NCBI GenBank assembly: GCA_021186555.1 | Contig: JAJKFL010000014.1 | Location: 30,768,033-30,832,032 of the forward strand | DNA: 64,000 bases | Direction of reading: 5' to 3' | From: Reticulitermes speratus | Lineage: Eukaryota; Arthropoda; Insecta; Blattodea; Rhinotermitidae | Part shown: piece after piece, positions 56,201-64,000 of the stretch | How positions within the stretch are numbered: the first letter of the stretch is position 1 | Layout of the letters: the number at the start of each line of letters is the position of its first letter | Made by a program: the position numbers and the translations under genes | The notes under the pieces: generated by a model | Database searches by the model: none | What the model was told of the DNA's origin: nothing | What the model saw: the letters and a program-made list of their open reading frames with translations, nothing else

Positions 56201-59200
56201 ATATATCTAGGCAACAACGAAATTTACTGCATTTTAAGACATGCTGCATAATATCTGTTTTATTTTCTACAAAATGCCATTTATTTCAAAATTTTATCCA
56301 TTTGTTCTAATAATAGTCACACTTTTCATAACACATGTGCTTAAATTTAAATACACACCTCGGTAGGCTAAAGGTTAAATGGTAACTTCTGTGTAAAAAT
56401 TGTAACAAGATGAACTTCTAAAAGAGAAAAACTTTTACCTGAGCACTGTGTATATATATATGAAAATTTAATATTCTTATACAAGTTTTTGTGGGACTTT
56501 AAAAATATAACTTCTTACACAGGAAACTTCATATCTGTGAACTCCCTACCTGACAAACACTAGACACAGTATACAACTTATGCTCCATAAACAAGCAATA
56601 AATAAGCACATTCCATGAAGCAATCACAGCACAAAAGTTCATGAAGCAGAGATTTTAATAGTGAATGTAAGAAACATTTTACACTTCATATGGTATTGTA
56701 TATTGCAGAAGAAATGTAACACACACAAGTAATACAGGTCTGTACAACTCTTCAGTTGTTTTCACGGAGGCACCTTGTCTGTCTCTGTCTTTATGTGGTT
56801 TAGATGAGTTATCTTTTTAAGAAACATATTCCATCTGTAGGATTTATATTGCACTACGTCGTCAACAGGGAATTTTACGTTTGTTCTGCTGCTTGTACCT
56901 GTGTTACAGCTTAAAAGCAGCATGAAAAATTTAGAGAAGTAAGACTTTCACTGCAGAAGTAAAACATTTGGCAAAAGCCAAAGGGTTACACATACAAAAT
57001 TTGCCATGTAATATAAAATACAGTAACCAATGTAAACAAGCACAACGCTTCAAATTGCCTAACCTGCAAGTGGAGCGTTCAGAAGAGCTTCATAATCAGC
57101 ACCCTGCAATTCTGCTTCATGATCTGGGCCTGGCAAGGGTTCCTCATATCGCGCCCAGTTGCTGAAGATCTGCCGATGAGTTTTCTTAGATTTCAAGGCT
57201 TTAATATCATCAGTTTCCCTCTTTAAGTTGGCAAACAATTCTGCTGTATTTGGTGGCTCTTAAAACACAAGACAGTATCACATTAATTGGGAATGATGGT
57301 GTTAAAGGCTGGAGAGACTCATGACTAAAGCAATCACTTACTCTAAAATAACATCCAATTTCTCAGGTACAGTATTAAAAGGTAGGTTGCCACTATAGCC
57401 TTGGTCTTTGTGCAGAGATATGATTCCAGTTTTTATTAATCTTCGGCACTAGGTGGAGTTAAATGGTTAGCATCACACTGCAGCTGCTGTAACCCCTGAG
57501 GAAAGAGATGCCCACTCCCCACCATAGCAATTGGATAGGAGGCTGCATGAGCTCCAGGACTACTCTGAACACAATGACAATCACAAAAAACTTTGCTGCT
57601 GCCAGGAACAAATGCTGACTCCCATGTCACTCAGCCTGTAGCCTATTCCCTATATTGATTTTGCCACCTGGTTCTAGATACAGTACATAACCTCAAAATG
57701 TACACATCTGGACAGAAGGCTCAGTGGGTGGTTCTCAGCACTGTTCTGAACATGATACTGGTGAGAAATGTTCCAAACACAGTCACACCTGCCAACTAAC
57801 CACTTTGTAGCAACACACACTGCATTTTGTATTGTTTTACCCAACAAAGAGAGTTAGGACACTCTCAGTCCATATCGTGGCTAGATTACAGGTTGGACAG
57901 CAGCAGCAGCAAGATATATTCCCCCACCCCCAAAATGTCCAGACTGACTCTGGGGCTCAACCAGTCTCCTAATAAATTGGTACCTACATATGGGTAAAAA
58001 TATAAGTAGAAAAATCACAATGTAACAATAAAAACCCAAACCACATAAATAAATGCTGAGAGACATTCTGCAAGAACAGAAATCTCCAGTAAACATAACC
58101 AAAAAATGTGCACCCCAACTAACACTATCAGGAAATAAAGAAAGTAAAACAACCTTGAACACACTAAACAAAAAAGAACACTATGATTCCACTCTGAATA
58201 TATGGTACCTCACACAACCTGAATTCTAATGACATCAATGTCATTCTGTATCTAGCTAAAAACACTGAAAAATATTATTTTTTCATCAATTGGTATCAAG
58301 AGATGGAGGAAGAAAACAGAAGACATCTGCATGGACTCTCATTCGAGTCACTGGTTAAACTATAATGACTGCATGCCAAAGAAGAAGCAGAAGAAGAACA
58401 TTATTTTTCCAAGTCGACATCCATTCTGAGTGTGCAATAACAATACATCGGCTCTAATGTAGTTTTGCTCCACCGCAGCAGGAAAGGAAGGCAGGGTGCG
58501 TCTAGAAGACTGTGTGTGGTAGGGGAGATGCGGTGGAGAGTGTGGTGATGAGTGCACAGGCCCGAGCAACCAATCCACATGTGGCATGACGTGAAGGAAC
58601 ATTGTGAAGGGGTCAATGGCACATGCACGGCAAAGAGATGGGAACATGTATTGTGAAAGATAATAGATGTAGTTTGTGTGGCGGTTGTACATGTTGAGGA
58701 AAACGTAAACATGTTTCCAGGTTGCCTCCACAGTGTTTGTATGGGCGCCAGTCCGTCCAGGACGAGGTTCGAATATCACGCCGACTGTAACAGAGACATA
58801 GCCTACACCCTAACCTAAGTTTGTCTCGAGTGGCCATGTAGTTAATATACAGAACAGAGACATAGCCTACAGCCTAACCCAAGTTTGTCTCGTGTGGCCA
58901 TGTAGTTCATATACAGAACAGAGACATAGCCTACACCCTAACTTAAGTTTGTCTCGAGTGGCCATGTAGTTCATATACAGAACAGAGACATAATCTACAG
59001 CCTAACCCAAGTTTGTCTCGTGTGGCCATGCAGTTAATATACAGAACAGAGACATAGCCTACACCCTAACCTCAGTTTGTCTCGAGTGGTCATGCCTGCT
59101 TGTATAGAAAAGGAAACTTTGAAATGAGCGCACCATGTTGAAGAGGGAGATGGGGCGCGGCCACAACGCTCCACACCCCTGAGCGTATGTGAACTTCGTC

Positions 59201-60893
59201 ATGGCACACTAGATACACAGCGGTGGAGCGAAACTACATTAGTGCCAATACATCCATATGGAAGACTTTACTTACATATTAAATAACTGTGTATATCACA
59301 ATAACACACCTCTCCTGCATGGCAATATAACACACACAAACTTCACTTACACAGTCATGTGCAGTAATATGGAAGTACAGATCTAATGCCTTCATATTTT
59401 TTTCACTTTGCTCCCCTTCCTCCTTAAATTCTTCAATGCTCCTTCCTCCTGAGTCTCCACTTTCACTCTCCTTTCTTGTAGCACACACCACACCACTTCT
59501 CCTGTTGACCTAACTACACAAATCACAAAACCTACCCTTTCCCTACGTAATGCAACAATTTCTTCCACACAGCTTACTCTTCTTGGACTACACTCAAGAT
59601 GGAAGCATCAAGCTCTTCTTCTTGAACATCACTAATTACCAATCAACATGGAATCAATATCACAGAAAAGTTTAATCATAGAGCCTTTAATAACTTTTGA
59701 AGTTATAATATTCAAAACAATGTTACACATATGCAATAAAAAAGCAATCTTCCACTTTGGTCTAAGAAATAAATACTGATATCTGGCAGAAGAAATCTAT
59801 ATTTAACTCATCCATCACAAACATCAAACTGGTCAAACCTAGCTTTCAAACAGAAAAATACAACAGTGCAGAACTATAACCAGTGAAGTTGCCCATGAAG
59901 TTAATTAAACAGCATCCCATGAAGACAAAGGTGAGTGGGCAGCTTCATACACTGAACACTTTACCCATAGGATTCTTTTCAATTGTGCATATCATTACAT
60001 TCAAACATGCTTCTGGACAAAAGTTAATCTGCATCGGGGGGGGGGGGGGGGGGAGGCAGATGATGAGTGATTTAACATGAAGTCTGTACAGAGTACAGTT
60101 GGGGTTATAGTAAACCAAAATTAAAAATGTTCACCCAACAACCTCAAGAGCAGACTCCCAAATATTAAATTTTATCAAACTCTGTCTAGTGACTTCTATG
60201 ATGAAAAGTGCAGGCAGACAGACAGACAGACAGAATCTCCTCCAGCATGCATTCATTTTATGCAATTTGTGCAAAGACTGTGTAAGAAAATCTGTCTGTA
60301 AAACATACAGAATGGAATAACTTTCCATTCACCCGCCATCCTCCTGCCCCCGTCACAGACATATACACATGGCCCTTGTTTTACATCCCACTTCTTTTAT
60401 GCTCTTTTGCTGTAACACACCTTGCCAATACACACCACTTCTTAATTCACACCCTCTCATTTTTGGTTTAATGCCCTATGGTTGGCTGCACTCTATTATG
60501 CTAAACCCCAACCTATTCCATTATTTCTTATGGGAATATTCTTTTTGATTTACATCTTTTTGATTTATGCCCACATTTTCAGGAACACCAGTAGGGCATA
60601 AAACAAGGGCTTGGTGTAATCAGGCTCTGTTCATGAAGGGGGGGGGGGGGGGGGAGAACACTTCAAGATTACTCACCTGGCTTTGAATCAGGTTGTGAAG
60701 GAGAAAGGGTGTGATCTGAGACATTGTCTCTCACTGAACCATTAACATTCTTGCTGCTGTCTTTCTGCTCTTGCTTCTGAGGTGCTCTGTTCCTTGGCTC
60801 TCGTTGCACTTTTGGTTCTAAACCAACATCACTAGGGACCACAGTGTCAGACTGTTTCCTACTTCCATCTTTTTTCCTCCTGTCCTTGCCCAT
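50115..60893 (-). CDS. Aven: Aven homolog (cell death regulator), five exons, complete
   Basis: Aven is a cytosolic protein that in vertebrates binds Bcl-xL and Apaf-1 and, in vertebrates and flies, supports ATM signalling after DNA damage. The five exons total 1440 bp, 479 residues plus stop, with consistent phases. Family marks, in order: lysine-rich N-terminus MGKDRRKKDGSRKQ; IFSNWARYEEPLPG (family SNW.RY); FQFKSERTWD (family FRF...EWD); LATIPLYQKLDLP (family LPL.LRLN.) leading to AAELE; a DGKGL motif followed by PPG; a long acidic, low-complexity middle; and the C-terminal EDLEDWLDSMLDD, nearly identical to the vertebrate tail. The RGG-rich N-terminus of mammalian Aven is absent. The ATG at 60891-60893 is the first in frame; GCAG ends 5 nt before it, suggesting a 5-prime UTR intron. 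Confidence 0.93.
50219..51152 (-). other. Aven intron 4, with a G13 run and a decayed SINE
   Basis: G13 at 50495-50507. About 50905-51050, on the minus strand, resembles the SINE body (GGGCCCCAGTACCCATTGCA, then AGGCTGAGTGGGACCCAGGG). Nothing else recognised. Confidence 0.5.
51153..51924 (-). CDS. Aven exon 4 (large disordered exon)
   Basis: Acceptor TTATTCAG, donor ATG/GTAAGT; phase 0 in, phase 1 out. 257 codons starting AAELEDMDNCAKQCAVRYET, with KHDGKGLDATVCPLL and EGSPVPPG early on. A long Ser/Thr/Glu/Lys-rich low-complexity stretch follows, then DDDLDFLLSLKKSVKEA near the end (compare the LDLLL motif in vertebrate Aven). More than half of the protein comes from this exon. Confidence 0.92.
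53083..53137. repeat. Perfect-type hairpin
   Basis: ACACATACACCATCAACAGT is followed by AAGTGT and ACTGTTGATGGTGTATATGT: arms of about 24 bp with one mismatch and a very short loop. In Aven intron 3. Confidence 0.85.
53523..53701. mobile_element. Miniature TIR element
   Basis: ACCATATTTGCCCAAATATA at the left and the inverse complement ACCATATTTTCCTGAATGTA at the right give imperfect inverted ends of about 25 bp. About 179 bp, no coding capacity; superfamily not assigned. Confidence 0.55.
53740..53880 (+). repeat. Dispersed repeat of unknown class, copy 4
   Basis: GACGCCTAATATTTCTAGGC, CAGTATGGAACTTCC and CTAGAATTTTGTTGGAGCTC match the segment at 31085-31240. Confidence 0.5.
54441..54592 (-). 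CDS. Aven exon 3
   Basis: Acceptor CATTTCAG, donor TCG/GTAAGT; phase 1 in, phase 0 out. Encodes HFQFKSERTWDDNVTSLSGE and DGLATIPLYQKLDLPVSLFS. A second AG 11 nt inside could serve as an alternative acceptor but would lose the conserved FQF and the frame. Confidence 0.92.
54593..57063 (-). other. Aven intron 2
   Basis: Contains the degenerate tandem repeat block at 55595-55960. No other feature recognised. Confidence 0.5.
55595..55960 (+). repeat. Degenerate tandem repeat, about 130-bp period, copy block 3
   Basis: Contains two close copies of GACAATAA-TGTGGAAAGTACAGGC-AAATTCATTTACAA, plus CTGAATTTCAGGAAAATC, words shared with 39780-40640. Confidence 0.55.
57064..57258 (-). CDS. Aven exon 2
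   Basis: Acceptor GTGTTTTAAG, donor CAG/GTTAGG (weak after the GT); phase 1 in and out. Encodes PPNTAELFANLKRETDDIKA and HRQIFSNWARYEEPLPG, carrying the SNW.RY Aven motif. Confidence 0.9.
57430..57660 (-). mobile_element. Decayed tRNA-derived SINE
   Basis: Minus strand: GTGACATGGGAGTCAGCATT, GCAGCCTCCTATCCAATTGC and GGGGAGTGGGCATCTCTTTC, then CCACCTAGTGCCGAAG. Block order matches the body of the SINE at 36868. Confidence 0.65.
58555..58779 (-). pseudogene. ISXO2/Merlin-like transposase C-terminal fragment
   Basis: Encodes RTGAHTNTVEATWKHVYVFL, then NRHTNYIYYLSQYMFPSLCR and DPFTMFLHVMPHVDW. The HTNT.E..W.H segment, with its glutamate, is the final part of the DDE-type ISXO2 domain as I know it. 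The upstream catalytic region is missing. Confidence 0.72.
58791..59096 (+). repeat. 64-bp satellite with 128-bp higher-order alternation
   Basis: Units begin CAGAGACATA at 58791, 58855, 58919, 58983 and 59047. Units 1, 3 and 5 carry ACACCCTAAC and CTCGAGTGG; units 2 and 4 carry ACAGCCTAACCC and CTCGTGTGG. The array therefore grew by doubling a 128-bp dimer. It lies wholly inside the Merlin element. Confidence 0.92.
60036..60053 (+). repeat. G18 homopolymer
   Basis: Uninterrupted G18 in Aven intron 1, C18 in the transcript. Confidence 0.9.
60638..60654 (+). repeat. G17 homopolymer beside the Aven exon 1 donor
   Basis: Uninterrupted G17. In the transcript it is a C17 tract about 22 nt downstream of the exon 1 splice donor. 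Confidence 0.9.
60677..60893 (-). CDS. Aven exon 1 (initiator exon)
   Basis: From the ATG at 60891-60893 to donor CAG/GTGAGT, phase 1 out. Encodes MGKDRRKKDGSRKQSDTVVP and a basic, Ser/Gln-rich leader to SPSQPDSKPG. No RGG repeats. Confidence 0.88.
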
Positions 60894-62137
60894 CTATTCT
60901 GCAAAAATATCTTCAATAAAAAAAACAGAACAAAATTAACGAGATTCAAACACAAAATGCAAACTTAAAACACACTCCTTATGCCAGAATAATAAGACCA
61001 AAGGAGCATGAAATATATGACATTACTTTGTGCAGTTATTCAGACTGAGGTCTCCATTCTTCTAGCATGTGACACAGCACTATATGCCAGAAGGACAAGG
61101 ACCTCTATTTTAATGCTACAAAAGCCTAAAGACTCTTATTCAGACCGTTCTCTTCTACCTATACAACTTATTATGTTCATTAAGAAAAGTGATCAAAAGT
61201 GACCTGTATGCCATATCAGTACAACATACTTGCCAAAGCTTTTGACTGTGTAAATCATTACTTATTACTAACAGAACTAAAGTTTTACAAAATTAAAGAA
61301 AACCTGGAACAGTTTAATCTCCAAATTCAAAATGTAACACCTATTCAGACCTGGACATTGTAGAACATGGAACTCCTTTGGCCCTCTGCTTTCTCTCATA
61401 CGCGTTAATGTTGAAGTTACCTTTTGGGAAGATTAAACAGATAGCAAAAAAACATTTCTCACACAAGAGATAATTATTAAATTAATGGCAGGTGTAAAGA
61501 AAAGATTATCTTGTAGGGAATTACTTGAAAAATGTAATATATTTCCCCATGCCAGTGAATACCCAGTCTCATTACTGTTGTTCATTGCAGAAAACATGGA
61601 AACATTTCAAACAAATACAGAAATACATAGTATCAATATGAGACATACACACAACCTCCACATACCAAATACTACTTTCACTAGGTATCAGAAAGACGTA
61701 ATTATACAGGAACCAAGTTACAGTACGTTTTGGTATATCAATGTAAGTTAGGGTGACAAATTAAAATGGTCCATATTTATCACTTTTTATTGCTTTTAAT
61801 CAAACAATCAGTCAAACATATTATTTATTTAATCTCCCCCATGAGTGTGGGGCCCCAGTAAGTGCAGGGCCCAATTGCGTCAAATTGGCCCAATTGGCCT
61901 AAGGTCAGCCCTGCCCTGCTATATTTTTGGTCTGTAAATTTGTACAAACCACAAGTTTCATATTTGTATTGTAGGCTACACTAGAATAGAACAAAACTGT
62001 ACATAACAGAGCAGAATTTATTTACTTCCCATAGATCCTACTTTGGGTTAAGCCAAAGGATGGAGAACACGGCACAATACAAGTGAAAAACTTATTTCAC
62101 ATTAATTTGAGTTGTGTTCAGTGTGCATCTTAACATT
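60894..62137 (-). other. Upstream of Aven start, nothing recognised
   Basis: ATATTTTTGCAG ends 5 nt before the ATG, so this is probably 5-prime UTR intron. No first exon or promoter element could be identified. Confidence 0.4.
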
Positions 62138-62204
62138 AATCTTTAGTTTTTCAACCAACAAATGCACTTTTTATTTTCATAATTTTTTGTTCACTACACC
62201 CTAC

Positions 62205-62240
62205 ATATGTTTCGGCCGTAACTCGGCCATCATTAGGGGC
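62205..62240 (-). ncRNA. Hammerhead-like motif with a core substitution
   Basis: Minus strand: CTAATGA (62230-62236) where CTGANGA is required, stem II GGCC/GGCC, GAAA (62210-62213), stem III ACATATGT, GTA then GGGTG. The core G-to-A change should abolish cleavage. Confidence 0.6.
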
Positions 62241-62596
62241 ACATTGTTAAATACACTTCACTGTTCACTGTCCATTTGGCACTATCACTTAACTGTTATT
62301 CCGTTTAATGCTAATATTAACACTGAGAATCACGAACATATAAATTTCTTTTTTAAGTGGTTTCTTTGACGATTCCAACAGATACCAACGACATAGTACC
62401 CTACAATCACAAATTGTAGTGCTGGACTATATACTTTGGACATGGACGGATGCTATATACATCGGAACAATTCAAGAAACCACTTGAAAAAAATTTATAT
62501 ACTCGTGATTCTCAGTGTTAATATTAGCATTGAACGGAATAACAGTTAAGTGATAGTGCCAAATGGACAGTGAACAGTGAAGTGTACTTAACAAGG

Positions 62597-62642
62597 TGCC
62601 CCTGATGATGGCCGAGTTACAGCTGAAACATATGTAGGGTGT
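62597..62642 (+). ncRNA. Hammerhead ribozyme-like motif
   Basis: Stem I GCCC/GGGT, core CTGATGA (62602-62608), stem II TGGCC-loop-AGCT (weakened by substitutions), GAAA (62625-62628), stem III ACAT/ATGT, GTA ending at 62636. All invariant core bases are present. Confidence 0.68.
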
Positions 62643-62814
62643 AGTGAACAAAAAATTACGAAAATAAAAAGTGCATTTGTTGGTTGAAAAACTAAAGATT
62701 ATTTCACATATAATCTCAACTACCTGACACCATTATAAATACAAGTACACAGCTGTTCAGCCTCTTTTTTACATTGTGTTCTCCGTGCATTTTGATATCA
62801 CTCAACAATTAAAC

Positions 62815-62945
62815 CAACAAATGAACTTTATTTCTTAAGCAAGTCCACTAACCCTACGTATGTTTCGGCTGATGGCTCTATTGCAACCGAAACATATGTA
62901 GGGTTAGTGGACTTGCTTAAGAAATAAAGTGCATTTGATGGTTCA
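62815..62945. mobile_element. Compact foldback of the same family
   Basis: CCAACAAATGAACTTTATTT...CACTAACCCTACGTATGTTTC is mirrored by GAAACATATGTAGGGTTAGT...AAATAAAGTGCATTTGATGG. GAAACATATGTAGGG is kept, but the core reads CTGATGG, lacking the G-A step, so it looks truncated. Arms of about 55 bp. Confidence 0.75.
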
Positions 62946-63588
62946 ATTGTTGAGCTGCTCAGCCTACTCAGAGACACTATGTAACATGCTATACATATAG
63001 CTATAATAGTCATGTCATATACAAAAAAATTCTACCAAATTCAAATGCTTAACACATATATAATTATGTAATTTTGAAAGCATTTACAAACACAATTATA
63101 GACAAACACGCAAAATTACATAAGTCAACTTATATGCATGCTTTACATATGTCCTTACATAACTTAAGAATTTTCAATTAAAGTAAATTCACCAACAGAG
63201 CTGAAGGAGTAAAGCAAGAAATACTCTTTTAAAAAGGGCTTGAATACTTTTATCACATGATATATTCAATACTACCACATGTTCCCACATCCCTGTAATA
63301 TCTATGGAATGTACATAAATTCTAATTCTAATTATATCAGTCTACAATAGCTAGGGTACTAATATGTTCCTACTGCAAATGGGAGTAAACTGGTAAATGT
63401 GTTTCCACAAAACCAAATTATAACCTTCAACAAAAGACATAAAAATCTAGACATTTACATTAAAAACAAAGATGTGCTTCTCCATGGTACCAGTCAAAGA
63501 AACCTGTGATGATAGCAACATTCAAGTTGGACTCTTGCCATATTTTTAATAAACAACACAAAAATGCTATTCACACTGTGGTCTTCTG
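62946..63588. other. Right-flank sequence, nothing recognised
   Basis: AT-rich; no coding or repeat signal. Confidence 0.4.
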
Positions 63589-63760
63589 GCTTATGATGCC
63601 ATGTAGTCTGGTACGAGAGTACTAACGTTTTGGTAAAACACACTGCCTCCATCTTCACGGTTGGTTGTGCGTTTGTACTAAAAATTAGCAGCCATCAGAC
63701 TACGCACTGTCACAGCCCAGAGGAACACACTTTGAATCTTCACATCATTGGAAACCCTAA
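63589..63760. repeat. Second hammerhead-like repeat family, copy C
   Basis: Minus strand: GTGAAGATGGAGGCAGTGTG, then CAAAACGTTAGTACTC; plus strand: CAGACTACGCACTGTCACAG and CCCAGAGGAACACA. Matches the block order at 27895 and 45400. Core bases are substituted, so activity is unlikely. Confidence 0.4.
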
Positions 63761-64000
63761 GTCTAGTAAAAAGTACACTTGTTCATACATACACAATTCT
63801 CTGCAACCTTAGAATCACATTCAGTGTGATTTCTACAAAATCCTCTAAAAGTGTAGTGCATGTAAACTTACATCACCGTTTCTTTCTCAAAAAGTTTACT
63901 CCTTGTGGTACTGTAGCACAAATTCTGCAAAGTATGCCAATCCCCCCACACAAAGTTCCTTTCAAAAAACCGTACTCAAATGCAAACATGCAATTCGAAT

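Larger units (their letters stand above)
58450..59246 (-). mobile_element. Merlin-type DNA transposon with 8-bp target duplication
   Basis: Ends GGCTCTAATGTAGTTTTGCT and the inverse of GGCACTAATGTAGTTTCGCT (inverted ends about 27 bp), flanked by identical AATACATC copies (58442-58449 and 59247-59254). The minus strand encodes a fragment of an ISXO2/Merlin-like transposase. 797 bp; the middle is replaced by a 64-bp tandem repeat, so it cannot mobilise itself. Confidence 0.82.
57259..60676 (-). other. Aven intron 1
   Basis: Carries a SINE (57430-57660), a Merlin element (58450-59246) and G-runs at 60036-60053 (G18) and 60638-60654 (G17). The latter is about 17 bp from the end of exon 1. Confidence 0.6.
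62138..62700. mobile_element. Foldback element with hammerhead-like motifs
   Basis: AATCTTTAGTTTTTCAACCA at the left and its inverse complement ending at 62700 frame arms of about 225 bp with roughly 120 bp of unique centre. Each arm has a hammerhead-like motif and the distal end GTGCATTTGTTGGTTG. The arms differ at scattered positions. Confidence 0.8.

Noticed and set aside
58791-58830. Insect telomeric repeat suggested by CCTAACC words
   Set aside because: No TTAGG array; the words are part of the 64-bp satellite unit.
58791-59096. Possible CRISPR array
   Set aside because: Repeats are contiguous 64-bp units without spacers, in a eukaryotic genome and inside a transposon.

Overview
The window is eukaryotic nuclear DNA: AT-rich, intron-rich and full of transposon remnants. 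The tRNA-derived SINEs and the LINE 3-prime tails are of kinds I associate with cockroach and termite genomes, so I infer an insect of the Blattodea; that assignment is an inference, not a database result. Both protein-coding genes recognised are on the minus strand, so they read from high to low coordinates.

Gene 1 (28930 down to 1, continuing past the left edge) is the N-terminal part of an axonemal outer-arm dynein beta heavy chain of the DNAH9/DNAH11/DNAH17 class. Twenty-two exons were placed by splice sites, reading frame and family resemblance. Their phases interlock at every junction except one: exon 17 (6613-6834) is one base short at a G4 run (6648-6651), which is either an assembly error or a disabling frameshift. 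Corrected for that base, the exons total 3633 bp, i.e. 1211 codons of a protein of about 4,400-4,500 residues (stem region, before the linker and motor). Intron 2 uses a GC donor, with a mariner copy inserted 12 bp downstream.

Gene 2 (60893 down to 50115) is a complete five-exon Aven gene (cell death and DNA-damage regulator), 479 codons plus stop. Both genes have a splice acceptor a few bases upstream of the ATG, so each probably has at least one upstream 5-prime UTR exon.

The 21 kb between the genes (28931-50114) and the larger introns hold mobile DNA: mariner copies, a piggyBac-type deletion derivative that still carries a short acidic reading frame, a Merlin-type element with 8-bp target duplication and an internal 64-bp satellite, hAT and pogo-like miniature elements, an unclassified TIR element, LINE tails, and tRNA-SINEs (one with an intact 11-bp target duplication). 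There are also two minisatellites, trinucleotide arrays and several G16-G18 runs.

The most unusual content is a set of foldback (inverted-repeat) elements and single copies that carry hammerhead-ribozyme-like motifs: CTGANGA, a stem-loop, GAAAC, a very short stem III, then a GTA or GTT cleavage triplet. Five sites look intact (9947-9989 minus, 10461-10505 plus, 15766-15810 plus, 44099-44140 minus, 62597-62642 plus) and several are decayed. Most copies share a distal end resembling GTGCATTTGTTGG about 60-100 bp beyond the ribozyme. This resembles the minimal type-I hammerheads known from Penelope-like retroelements, but here arranged as palindromes. A second, more diverged hammerhead-like family occurs at about 27895, 45400 and 63590.
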